From assembly GCA_025201375.1 (NCBI GenBank), contig JAIWZP010000029.1, positions 248,001 through 312,000 on the forward strand: DNA of 64,000 nucleotides, given 5' to 3'. Origin of the DNA: Gongronella butleri. Lineage: Eukaryota; Mucoromycota; Mucoromycetes; Mucorales; Cunninghamellaceae. Made by a program: the position numbers and the translations under genes. Below the pieces are notes generated by a model that was given only the letters and a program-made list of their open reading frames with translations, had not been told where the DNA came from and did no database searches. Positions 47,211-57,710 of this stretch are shown here, piece after piece (the stretch's first letter is position 1; the number at the start of each line of letters is the position of its first letter).

Positions 47211-49006
47211 AATAATGAACCGGTGGACCCATCGGCCATCGCGCGCACTACAACAGTAGTACTGTAGTCTATGATAAATTGTTCAGCGCGTGATGCATCT
47301 TTCATCGGGCGCGGGCAAGCAGGTATCATACTGTAGGTTGTAAATTTTTTTCTGGAGGCACAACAACAGGTCGGCAAGTTTGAAAAACACGCCTTTATTT
47401 CGTTTTTTCAAAGTCAAAAAACGTGCAGTTTCGTGTATCATATGATGATACTTCAACGCGATGCGGCACGCGTGGAAGTGCCAACAACGCGCGTCAGTTT
47501 CTACAAAATACAGTAACGAAATAAGTTTAAAAATCGAGGGAACAAACGCCACGTTGCCTGTAAAATGATGAAAATCGTTCTTCCTTCCATGTGTATCGTG
47601 CTTTCGTCGTTTCGTGCATTTTCTCGGGCACCGACTGATACTCATTGACCAATTTTTTTGCAACCGGAGACAAGACACGCTTCTTCTTTACTGTATGCTT
47701 GCCGATTGTTGCCGTTGTACTGTAGGTACAGTACGTGACATCTAACATGTTTGGCGTACTGTACAAAATTGGTCGCTATTTACGGTAGTTACAGTACTGT
47801 GCATTCTTGCGTATCATACGAAGATATGATAGCCAGACCTGCAGACTGGTACGGATCTATGATACAGAACGGGTCCAAAATACAAGCACGTATCGAACGG
47901 TGCCATTCGAATTGTTTTGAAAAACTTGCCATGTCAGATTGTATATCATAGTGCTGATTTCACTATGACGAGGCATTCATATCATGGGAGGCTGGAGGGC
48001 ATCAAAAGACAGAAAAATGCATCAAACACGCCATTTCACGCGTAGACCGGCTGCTGCATGAACAAATTGCACCATCAGATGATCTGACGAGCTTGATTCA
48101 TGCTCATCCAGGAGGCAGCCCCTTGATTTTTCTTTTGCGCCATGCTGAAACAACATGTGTTCCAATTTTGGCGCAATTTTTTAAAAGGGGCAACGGGGAT
48201 GGATGGCCTGTGATATTTCGGTGTGGACGGAGCGCACCATTGTTGGTCAAAGCTTGATCCATGCGCGGTGCCCATTGTTACTCTTGTGTAAGGCTACCAG
48301 ATGCTGACAGTGCATAGCGACGCGAGCTGGGATTTGCACGTGCCGCGCAGCTCGCTTTGACACACCCCTTATTGTGGATGTGTGTGCCAGGGAAAAAAAA
48401 AAGAGGGGGGAAGAAGGAACAATAAGCAAGCCAGAGCGTGCACCAGCTTGCAATTTGGCTCCATCTCTGATCGCAGGCTGCCGCGGCCTGGGCCCAATCT
48501 TTGATGGACAGCGGTGTTGATCCATCAGGGACCACCTCATTAGCGTGTAACTCTCAAAAGGGAATTAGGGGGGAGGCAGAGCTGACGGAAAGGGGGGGTT
48601 TTTTTTTTGAGCCGTCTATCCGCCCTCTATTGATGGCGCATGGTCCACTCGCGCGCCGTAGATCAAGAATGCAAATGGGCCAAGCCAAAAACGTCGCATC
48701 CACCTTGCAACGTCCAATGGAAAGGCGCGTCCACTGTACCTTGTGCGACATTGGCAACCAGCCGTGTAACAAGCATGCTGGGCTGCAATTTTTCATTCAC
48801 CCTGTATTTCATTTCTCTTTTTTGATTCTCTTTGTGACCCTATTCTTAGCCTCTCTTTTATGTCACTGTAAGAACAATTTTTTTTGTTCCCTCTCCCCCT
48901 TTCCTTTCGTTTCTCTTTTTCTTTTATTCCTTTCCTATCCTTTTTTTCTTGCGACCTCGCCTTTTTGCCGACACGGCCCCCCTTTTTTTTTGTCTTGAAC
49001 GAACTT

Positions 49007-50360
49007 ATGCGACATACTCTATATCGCCCCATCTTGTTTTGCCTCGCACTGTGCCTGGTGCCGAGTGTCTTGGGACAAAGTAAGCTTCAGCCCTTGCAAT
49101 TTCCTTTCCTAGGATGCCTTGGCAATAAGAAAATTGGAAAAATCCTTACTAATTTACGCATTTTCTCACTGTTTTATTTCACTTTTGATTTTCAGGCACA
49201 TCTTGTCAGCCTTCGAATTGCGTGGCTACTTGCCAGCCTGGATGCTCGAGTTCGCAATACTGCGTGCTTGGGACGATGACCCAGTGCGGCGAGTGTCCTG
49301 CTTCGAAATGCGTGGACAGCTCGAGCATAGGGCTCGGTGGCGATGGTAGCAATAATGGCGGCAGCGATAACAATGGGCCGCTGATTGGCGGGTTGGTAGG
49401 CGGGCTGCTCGGTGCTGGTTTGCTGGCAGCCTGCATTGGCTTTGGCTTGTACAAGTACCGCAAGAATCGCAAGCGGTCGCTGCCCATTGCTTTCCAGGCA
49501 ACACAGTCCATGGCGTCCATGCCCACGCCATCCTACAGACCCTCGGTCATTCGTGCACGCCCCTTTTCCGAAAGCACAGCGGCAGTAAGGGCAGCAAAAT
49601 CATCATCCTAATCATCATCCATCTCATTTTTTTCTGCTTTTTTCTGCTTTTTTTTTTCCCTCCCATTTAGTCCACGCCATCCATTACCTCGGGAGTCATC
49701 CCCGTTGCTTATATCCCTCCGTCACAAGACATGCATCTTCCTCATCCATCACAACACAATACGCCATTGAATTCGTCCGCACTCGCGCCTGCGCCGCATC
49801 GACGCGTGTCGCAGCTCAATCCCGCAGCGGCCTTGCCCTCGAGCACATCGACGACACCTGCCGAGAATCCGTTTGCAGATCCACGCAACTCGCAATACTC
49901 GGATTACTCGGTGGACGATGACGACGATGACAAATCGCAGACGAATGCCGCCGCATACCGCCCTGTGCAATTCACACGTGCACGCGCGCAAATTGTGCGC
50001 GTCAACACGGTCCGCGATCTCCAGCGCGGCAATTCCGTGCGCACCATCACCAAGAGCGACCAAGACGCCGCATCCCCCACGCCAGAATCCAATTCGACGT
50101 CCTCCACCACCCCTGACGCCCCATCCACCCCAATCACAACAACAACATCAACAACAGGCACAATGGCCTCCACAACCGCTGCATCCACACCGACGGCCGT
50201 CCACGACGCGCAAAACCCGTTCCAGGACGACGTTTACACCGTGGACGACGACAACAATGATGATGACGCGCCGCGGTCGACGCGCCCCGTGACCAATCAT
50301 AGCATTGCCTCGTCCACACAGGGCGACGGTGAAATCACCATCATGTGGGGTCACCATTGA
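49007..50360 (+). CDS. OPY2: Opy2-like membrane anchor protein
   Basis: Three exons (49007-49079, 49196-49584, 49671-50360) encode 383 residues. A signal peptide (PILFCLALCLVPSVLGQ) is followed by a short Cys-rich ectodomain with eight Cys (CQPSNCVATCQPGC, YCVL, QCGECPASKC), the layout of the Opy2 family. Then come a Gly/Ser spacer, one membrane helix (PLIGGLVGGLLGAGLLAACIGFGL) and a basic stop-transfer YKYRKNRKR. The cytosolic tail contains GVIPVAYIPP and NPFADPRNSQYSDYS, which also occur in Opy2 proteins, then acidic and Thr-rich disordered stretches. In yeast Opy2 recruits Ste50 to the plasma membrane for HOG and mating MAPK signalling. The gene is convergent with ATX1, 56 bp away. Architecture is clear; function by family analogy. 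Confidence 0.75.
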
Positions 50361-50416
50361 CGACAATTAAACGCCAATATTTATGAATAAAAAAGAATTG
50401 TATCATTTTGCATGGC

Positions 50417-50801
50417 TTATTCCTTGACGGTCTTGCCAGTCTTTTTGATCGCCTCCAGCACGGTCTCGCGAGGCAGCGCCGTGTCCACGACCACGGACTG
50501 TTGCTCGAGACTGATGTCCACCTTTTCAATGCCTATGGAAAAAAAACGAATTCACGTAAATCCCTCAAATCGGCATAAGTGGGGAGGGGGAGAGCGTTGC
50601 GCGCTCATTGAGCCAAAATCGCTTACCATCGAGCTTCTTCAAGGCACGCTCCACGGCGCCCGAGCAACCACTGCAAGCCATTTCAACGTTGAAAGTGTAT
50701 TGCTAGCGACAGGAACAAGAAAAACAACGTGAGCTCGAGAACAAAAAACAAAAAAAGAAGCCCAGACGAGTCATTGAGGGAGATTGAGTGCTTACAGTCA
50801 T
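50417..50801 (-). CDS. ATX1: Copper chaperone Atx1
   Basis: Three exons (50796-50801, 50627-50702, 50417-50532) encode 65 residues, typical of the family. The first coding exon is six bases (Met-Thr) followed by GTAAGC. The protein is a single HMA fold: YTFNVEMACSGCSGAVERAL carries the MxCxGC copper site, and Lys57/60-type residues of the KKTGKTV loop near the end match the conserved Atx1 lysine. Atx1 carries Cu(I) in the cytosol to the Golgi P-type ATPase Ccc2. An alternative start without the tiny exon would lack an in-frame ATG before the beta strand, so the short exon is preferred. Confidence 0.92.
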
Positions 50802-51099
50802 AATAGGTATCGTTTGCAAAGTTGTGTGTATAAAAGTAAAGAGGAAAACAAATACAGGTCCACCAGAAAAAATTCAATTTATAAGCGGGAGTCCAAATAG
50901 GAGAGGTCAAATGAGCAAATTGCGCCGATGTGCCCAGGCTGATTGGTCATCCCATGACAACAGTCGATGCAGGAATGCCGCCATGCTCACCACCACCATC
51001 CCCCCTTTTTTTTTTATTCTGGAAGCATCGCTTTCGGGTCATCCAAGCACAAGTTGCTCTTTTTTTTTATATTTTTAATACAAATATTATACACAGGTA

Positions 51100-52287
51100 C
51101 TACAAGTCATCGGGAGAAAGGCCCAACTGCGCTGCAAACGAAAGGGCCACCTGGGCCGCTAATTGCCGCCTCTCATCGTCGGGCAAGTCCTTGCTTTTCT
51201 CTGCAGCATTTATAAAATAAAGAATCAGCGCGCCGTCCCCGATCCAAACGCGTGCTCGTTGTTTACCTCGCATCCCCTGCAGCGCCAGCAGCGCCTTTTC
51301 GAGTCCATCGTCTTCATCAATACCGCCAAACAGCTGCGATTGCATCTTTTGTATATCATCAGACGTCGGCAAGTCTAAAAAAAAAAGACGCGTTAGAAGC
51401 GTGTTATCATCCCGCTCCCTTTTCCCTCTTTGATCCCTTTACCTGACGCATGCGCCTGACTGACCGAATCAGCCTCCAGATCTTCCAGATCCAATTGCTC
51501 CAGTTCTGATGTGAAAAAAAAGGGAAATCAGGATACAAATCGCACCTTTTGTCCATGTTTCCTGGGTTATACCTTTGAGCAACATGGCATCCTGACGCGC
51601 ATTCGCCTGGCCCTTGCGCTCCATGCCATCCCACATATTGGTGTGCAGCGCGTCGACAATCAATTCATGGCCAACCTTGTCGTACTCATCCTGAGGCTCG
51701 GCATCCATGTCTACGTGCTCGAATTCGTTCTCTAGGCAGTACGCAGACGCGTCGTTGGTGCCCTGGATGTCGCCCGTGCTCGGCATTGCCACGCATAATC
51801 GAATGGCCGGATCATGCTTTTGTAAAAACGCATCCCACTCCTTTAACCCGTCCAATGTCGATGCCTACAAAGCAAAAAAAAAATTTTTTTTAGCAACTGG
51901 GGGTCGTCAATGTCATTGGTGTACCTTGTCCTTGCTGTACACATAGATGAAGCCATCAATCAGGGCGCCAACCGCATGATCGTCCTTGCTGTAAGCATCA
52001 ATTGTATCTTTGCGTGTTTCCACGGGCAATTCGTCGACCCAAAGGTCCACTTGTGCCTTGTAGTACTTGTTGTCAATGGTCCAGGGCACAATCCAACCTG
52101 AAACGCCCTGGTGCTCGCGATCCTCTGGTGGCGAGCTTGGCAACGAGGCCTTGGAAACGTCAAAAATGCCTAAAAACACCATGTAAGCGCCTTTTCTTCC
52201 TCTTTGCACGCGGGGTTTACCTCGCACAACGTCGGCAGTGCCAACGTTGGGGTCGCCAGTCACCAGGATCTTGTTGCGTGTGGTCAT
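51100..52287 (-). CDS. Alpha/gamma-adaptin-binding protein p34 (AAGAB/Irc6 family)
   Basis: Six exons (52221-52287, 51925-52169, 51573-51864, 51443-51505, 51267-51374, 51100-51200) encode 291 residues. The N-terminal half is a degenerate small-GTPase-like fold: NKILVTGDPNVG in place of a P-loop (no GKS/T), then ALIDGFIYVYSKDK and IRLCVAMPSTG where G4-type strands would be. The C-terminal part has short acidic and helical segments ending LAAQVALSFAAQLGLSPDDL, as in AAGAB and yeast Irc6. AAGAB is an assembly chaperone for AP-1 and AP-2 adaptor complexes. The missing P-loop Lys is normal for this family. It is divergent from the Ngl2-like gene, 146 bp between start codons. Confidence 0.75.
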
Positions 52288-52433
52288 GGTCGTAAGCGGG
52301 AAAATGAGAAAAAGCGGGAAAAAGAGAGAAAAAGAGAGAAAATAGAGCAAATGGAGCCGCGGCGCTGACTTTTTCTTCCCTCTCTTTCTCTCTACTTTTT
52401 TTTTTTTTTGTCTCTCTCGTTTTCCCTGCCCGT
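52288..52433. promoter_or_regulatory. Divergent promoter region
   Basis: The 146-bp gap between the start codons of the AAGAB-like gene (minus) and the Ngl2-like gene (plus) must hold both promoters. It is purine-rich on one half and T-rich on the other; no TATA box is obvious. Confidence 0.4.
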
Positions 52434-53960
52434 ATGGCCCCTCCACTGGACGCCGCCACTATCGAGAAACGTCGACAAGAGAAACGAGCGCTTCGTGCAG
52501 CCAAAAAAGAACAACAGCAGGACCAAAACACAACACAGGCACAAGACACTATGGCCATCCCCTTCCAGCGTGCTTGGCAGACCCTTGCGCCGCGCCTGAC
52601 GCGCACAGGCAGTGCTTCTTGCACCATCATGTCTTACAATGTAAGAAAAATGCCTCTTTTGCAAAGAAAGCACGCGACTCAACCTCCGTTTTTGCTTTTA
52701 TCCAGGTCCTTGCCCAAGCGCTGTGTCAACGTGAGCTGTTTCCTCACGCAGGAAAGATGCTCAAATGGGTACAAAATCGGACTTTGACAGCCCACAATGC
52801 ATGACTCACCCCCATCCCTTTTTTTCATGCAGAAAACGCGCCGCACAATGGTCATGGACGAGATTGCTTATTATCGCCCTGAGCTGATGTGTTTGCAAGG
52901 TACCAATGGCGTTGCTAGAGTATAAAAAGCTCTTTTTTTTTTCTCATTTTCTTGACTTTTTTTTTTTTTTTCTGCAGAGGTCGATAATTACGACGTGTTT
53001 TACAAAGAGGCACTTGAGAAGCTCGGGTAGGACACGTTTGCGCTATTGCAAGTCTTCTTTCCTTGGGCTTAATTGGCGATTTTTCTCCTATTTAGGTACG
53101 CGACGACGTATCATCAGCACGAAAGCAAGCGACAAGGATGTGTCATTGCGTACCAGGCAGATGCATGGGAGCAGGTGGCATACCGCACGGTGGATCTGGA
53201 CACGGACGCGTCGTGCCCGCCCACCATGGCCACGGGAAATGTGGCCCAATTGATGGCTTTGGCGACAAGAGACAAACATCCGCGGCGCCGCGTGTTGCTG
53301 GGCAACACGCATCTGTACTGGCGCCCACCATCGACGTACGAAAGGTGCCGGCAGGGCCTGATCTACCAGCGGCGGCTGTGGGACATGCACCGCGAATTGA
53401 CAAGCAGCGAAAACGACGAAAACGGCAAAAAAGCCGATTTCACGCCCGTTTTGTGTGGTGATTTCAACACGCAGCCCAGTGACCCGCTGTACGCACTCTT
53501 GACGGGCGCGCCGTTAAGCGAGTATCAGCGGCTTTGCATGGAAGTGACGCGACGCGCCTTTGACGACGATGATCACGATTATGAGCCAGACGCGACCCCC
53601 GGCGCCACGCCACCACCGAATCACGCGTCGGACGACAACAAGACATTGCTCACACTCGATCAATTGGTCGATGCACTCGGTCCACGGCCAGGCGAGGTCA
53701 TGCAAAGCGCGTACAAAGACCATGGCCAATACTACAAGGAGCATGTGCGCCGGTACGGCTCCAACGAGCCCGATTACACCATTTACGCGCACGTTTTCAA
53801 GGGCACGCTTGATTACATCCTCGTTCCCGAGCACACGCGCGTCCTGCGCCACCTCCAGCTGCCCCCCATGGACAAATTAGCCCCGGCCATCCCAAATGAT
53901 CACTTTGGCTCTGACCATGTCGCCCTCGTGGCCGACATTGACCTAGATGATATAGAGTAG
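52434..53960 (+). CDS. Ngl2-like endonuclease/exonuclease/phosphatase-fold RNase (Ccr4-related)
   Basis: Five exons (52434-52640, 52706-52768, 52833-52899, 52978-53026, 53096-53960) encode 416 residues. After a basic Lys/Gln-rich N-terminus the EEP-domain signatures come in order: IMSYNVLAQAL, LMCLQEVD (metal-binding Glu), LLGNTHLYW, VLCGDFNTQPSDPLY, DYTIYAHVFKGTLDYIL and the final FGSDHVALVADI (catalytic Asp-His). The set is complete. Members close to Ngl2 process the 3' end of 5.8S rRNA; others in the Ccr4/Angel group are deadenylases. The length and the absence of leucine-rich repeats favour Ngl over Ccr4. It is convergent with the hexokinase gene, 122 bp apart. Confidence 0.85.
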
Positions 53961-54082
53961 TAATAGAAACACGATTTTTAACTCATTAGGTGGGAATTAA
54001 AAAAATAAAAAAAAAGACAAGCAAAAAAAAAAGGTGTACATCAAGAGAGATTGAAATAAAAAAAAAGAAGGCGCGCATGAAA

Positions 54083-54366
54083 TTAATAAAGGGTCTTCTC
54101 GGTCTGTTGGGCTGTCGTGGTGGACGACGTGTTGGACGACGTGCGTTCCAGCCAGTGCTTGAGCGGGGTGACCCATGCAAACAGGCACGCAATGAATGGC
54201 GGAGGAGGAGGGGTATTGTCCTTGGCCTTGGCCGCCTTTTTCTGCTGCGCATGGTCGGGCACCGGTTGCGATTTACTAGCCACGGTCGACGGGCTAAAAA
54301 AAAAGGGGGGGTCAGAGAAAATGAAATTGAGACTGTGTTTCTAAAGTTGGCCATTTTTTTTTCTTT

Positions 54367-54407
<41 letters not shown>

Positions 54408-56287
54408 TCTTTTGGCTGTCGTTCAAGTCATCGTAAAGCATGGCAATGAGTGCGCCGCCGATACTTGCGCCGTCGCGCGCGGGCTCCAGGCTGATGCGCG
54501 CCGCGACGTTGGGTCCAAACCAGTTTTCCAGCGCAGCCATGATGCGACTAGGCATTTGCGGGTATAATTCAAAGGTGGAGCCATTGATGCCGATGATGAT
54601 GGGCTGCGTGCCGTCCTTGAGCTGCAGCGCGTCGGCCTGCTGCTCAACTAGCGACGCAAGCGCCGCCGCCGCAAGCTTCGCACTGCGCGTCGCCACAATC
54701 TGGCACAATTGCAATAAAAGATCCCAATCGTCCGCCGTCGCCGTGTAAGTCACGCCTTGATCCCATGCAAGAATGTCTTGCAGGTACTCTAGCCGCTCTT
54801 CTAACGAGTGCTCGGTGCGGCTAAAATTATAAAAGGGGGGAGGGCAAAAATAGACATTGTCAGTCACGTGTCGCGTCTTTTTTTTTTTGTTTTTTTTTTA
54901 TGCAAATGGCGACTTTTTTCTTTCTTTCTTTCTCTTTTTACCTTTCAATGTCGCTGAGGTAGGCGGTGTCAAAGGTGTAGCGGTCGCGGAAGAGGACGGG
55001 GGTGTTGCCGGCAAACAGCTGTTTTTCCTCAATCAGTTCAAGGGCGACGAGTCTGACCAATTCGCCCAGGTAGCCACCAGACATCATCTTCTCGTACGGC
55101 TGGAATTTGGGCTGGTTGTGCGCGGCATCGAGCAGGCGATCGTACTTGTTGAGCGGCAAATACGCCTCGTCGCCAAAAATGTCGATTTCCGTGTTGACGA
55201 GCATCTCTGCATCGCCATCTTGTTGCCATTGCTTGCCATCCAGCTTGACAATCTTGTCCACCTTTTCGGGGTAAGCCGCATTGCACCCGGTGCCAAAGAT
55301 AAACCCTATCCGATTGCCCGGGTGCGTGTAAGCATGCGCCACACACACGCCAACCGTGTCATTGATCAGCGCCGTCACCTTGACATTGAGATGCTAATAA
55401 ATCAAGAAAAAATTGGAGTTGGCCCATTTGGTCGTCCCATTTGGAAACGCGGATCAGCCCGATCAAAAAGTCCCCCATATTTATGATCGCATGATCCCAT
55501 CGATTTGCTATTTTTTTTTTTAATTTTTACCTTGCGTTCAAACGCGTCATGGAACAATGTCTTGAGATCACGACCCTCAATGTCTTGCAAATTGAACCCT
55601 TTGCCCATGCGGAGCAGCGTGCCATCCGAGAGACTGGTTTGACTAGGAGGAAACAATAAACAAAAAAGCGAATGCGTGTGAGTTTTTCATCCCATTGTTC
55701 GTCTGTTTGTTGATGTCATCTGCTCCTTTTTTTTCTGGGAGAGAAAAGATGGGGTGCAGGGGCGAAAAGGGCATGAATCAACGTAAAAAAATAAAAAAGG
55801 GGTTGACATGTCAACAGGGGGAAGGGAGGAAGGGAAAAAAAAGGGGCAAAAAAAAAGACCCTTACTCGACAGGGAAGCTCCAAGAGACGCCCATGGACAG
55901 CGCAGAGGCCGGGTCCAATTGCTGTTTTTCCAAGAGCATTGCGACCGTGTCGACCATCCAGTCAAAAAAGGGCTCGACCTGACCAGTCCGCAGCGGATCG
56001 GTCATGCCAATGGTGCGCTTGACCTCGTCCACCTGGACCTTGCCATTGCCAAGCAATTCAACGGCACATACACGCAGGGTGCTGCCGCCAAGATCAAGCG
56101 CAAGGTACGTGCCCTGCTCCTGGCCCGTCGGGAGGCGCGTCACGTACGAAGGGATCATCGTCGCAAGACCCTTGGCCTCCGCCGTGGCAAGCCCGGTTGC
56201 ATATTCCTGCTTGAAGCCAGATACAATCGCTTCAAATTGGCCTTGATCAATCGCAAATGCCGACTCGATCGTCGAAATCGTCGACAT
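54083..56287 (-). CDS. Hexokinase-family sugar kinase with C-terminal tail; possible GlcNAc kinase
   Basis: Five exons (55866-56287, 55531-55642, 54942-55393, 54407-54820, 54083-54293) encode 536 residues. Hexokinase motifs: LALDLGGSTLRV (phosphate 1), MGVSWSFPVDQ, catalytic Asp in TALINDTVG, IGFIFGTGCNAAY and the C-terminal adenosine region DGASIGGALIAMLY. Where glucose hexokinases read NTEWGAF this one reads NTEIDIFGDE, which suggests another sugar, perhaps N-acetylglucosamine. Glucosamine-6-phosphate deaminase lies 1.4 kb away, and in Candida the kinase and deaminase of GlcNAc catabolism are clustered. The last exon adds about 70 residues beyond the usual end: Lys-rich, PPPPP, then a hydrophobic FIACLFAWV segment and a Ser/Thr tail. 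Kinase family is firm; substrate is inference. Confidence 0.85.
54369..54404. repeat. 36-nt T homopolymer in a hexokinase intron
   Basis: On the coding (minus) strand this is an A run starting directly after the 5' splice site of intron 4. It is the longest clean example of the intron homopolymer pattern seen across the window. Confidence 0.9.
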
Positions 56288-57710
56288 TGTAAATCAAAAA
56301 AATCAAAAAGAGAGAGAGAGAGAGAGAGAAAAAGAGGGGAAAAAAAGGAAACAGTGGAAAAAAAGGTGCTGCGCGGAGAAAATGGGACGATCAGTGGGGG
56401 GACCGGGGCGCGAGAAATAAGGGGCAAAGTAGCTAAAAAGAGAGTGAGAGGAACGTGGGGAAGAAAAAAAAAGTCGCTTGCTTTTAAAAAAGAGAGGCAA
56501 AAAGCTAGGCAAGATGACGACAAGACGACTAAAAGTCTATAAAAGTGAAGAAAGAGGAGCCGCTAAAAAGTCAAAAAAAAAGAGAGGACAGGTTGTCTAT
56601 CAAAAGGGAAAGAAGGAGAGGAAAAAAAAAAGGTGGGGAGAGAGACAAAAAGACGAGAAAGAAAAAGGAAAAAGGGACGAAGAGGAAAAAAAAAACCCAG
56701 GTCCTGTAATTATAGGGGTCAGCCTCGATGGTCTTTTTTTTTTCTAAAAGGGCAAGCCATACCCTTGAGTTACGTAATAACGAGTGGTGAGAAAAAAGGG
56801 TTGTTGTTGCAAACAAGGGGTGGCACCAAGCAAAAATAAAAAAAGCAGTAAAAAGCAAGGGAAGACAGCACAAAAGAGCGACCGTGGGGGCCCAAGGAAG
56901 AGGTGGAATGCAAAAAAAGGTGGGGGAGAGCACAAATGCACCCCGGGATGGATCCACTCTCAGCCAACCATTAGGCTTTTGTGCGCATTTGCAAGAAAAA
57001 AAAAAGGGGGGAGGAGGGACAAACACATACGCGCGCGCGTGCGCGGTTGGGTGGCGGCGCGCGGAAAAATCGCCTACATCATCATAAAAAAAAAGGGGTC
57101 CTTCTTTTTTTTTTTTTTTTACAATCTGGGTCACGCCAGACAAGTCTAATTTGTCAGGTGGCTGCGTGTCGGTCCACTCAATAAAGTCAAAACAATGCAA
57201 TCACCCGCCTTGTGCGACGCGTCGCTGAAACGTAAATTACCCTAAAAATAATGGCGCCAATACGATGAAATAAAAAAAGTCGACGATGCTCAGGGTCCTT
57301 TGTCATCAATTGGGAAGGAGGTCATGATCAAGAAGGGAAAGCAAGCGGGTGAAGCGATCCAATGGCATTGCATTGAACTCTTTTTTATATTTTGTGTGAT
57401 CTTGGTTCTCCTGGAACGAAAAAGCGACGCGTGGCTCCTTTGTGTTGTTTCCTTATCGCCCATGGCGACACAAGAAAAAAAAAAGGGTGTGTGTGAAAAA
57501 GCTCGTTTTATTATGTAAAGGGTGGAGGGACAAGGCAAAAGGGATGCAAAATGGGGGGATAGGTACAAAAAAAGAACAAAAGAGAGAGAGAGAGAGAAAG
57601 AGACACCGAGGCTTGTTGCGGGACGCGTCTAGATATGCTATAATAGAGGAAATAAAGAGAGAGAAAAAAAGAAAAAGAGAGACCAGGGGCAAAAAGAAGC
57701 ACTTTTTTGC
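56288..57710. other. Intergenic, purine-rich
   Basis: No gene seen. The plus strand is strongly purine-rich, with GA repeats at about 56309-56329 and 57580-57602 and a (CG)-rich alternating stretch GCGCGCGCGTGCGCG near 57030-57045 that could adopt Z-DNA. Confidence 0.45.

Larger units (their letters stand above)
44154..49006. other. Large repeat-rich intergenic region
   Basis: About 4.9 kb without a gene I can support. 44349-46470 is made of diverged repeated segments, 47062-47210 is dense in AAGCTTG-type motifs, and 47230-47800 is dense in TACTGTA/TACAGTA. A minus-strand stretch at 47527-47766 (KKKRVLSPVAKKLVNEYQS) could be a transposase scrap, but I cannot place it. Confidence 0.4.

Noticed and set aside
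47527..47766. Minus-strand 79-codon stretch as a transposase N-terminus
   Set aside because: Only a general basic composition; no family motif.
56309..57602. GA repeats and purine-rich stretch considered as CRISPR-like or telomeric repeats
   Set aside because: Simple microsatellite with no spacer structure and no telomere motif.
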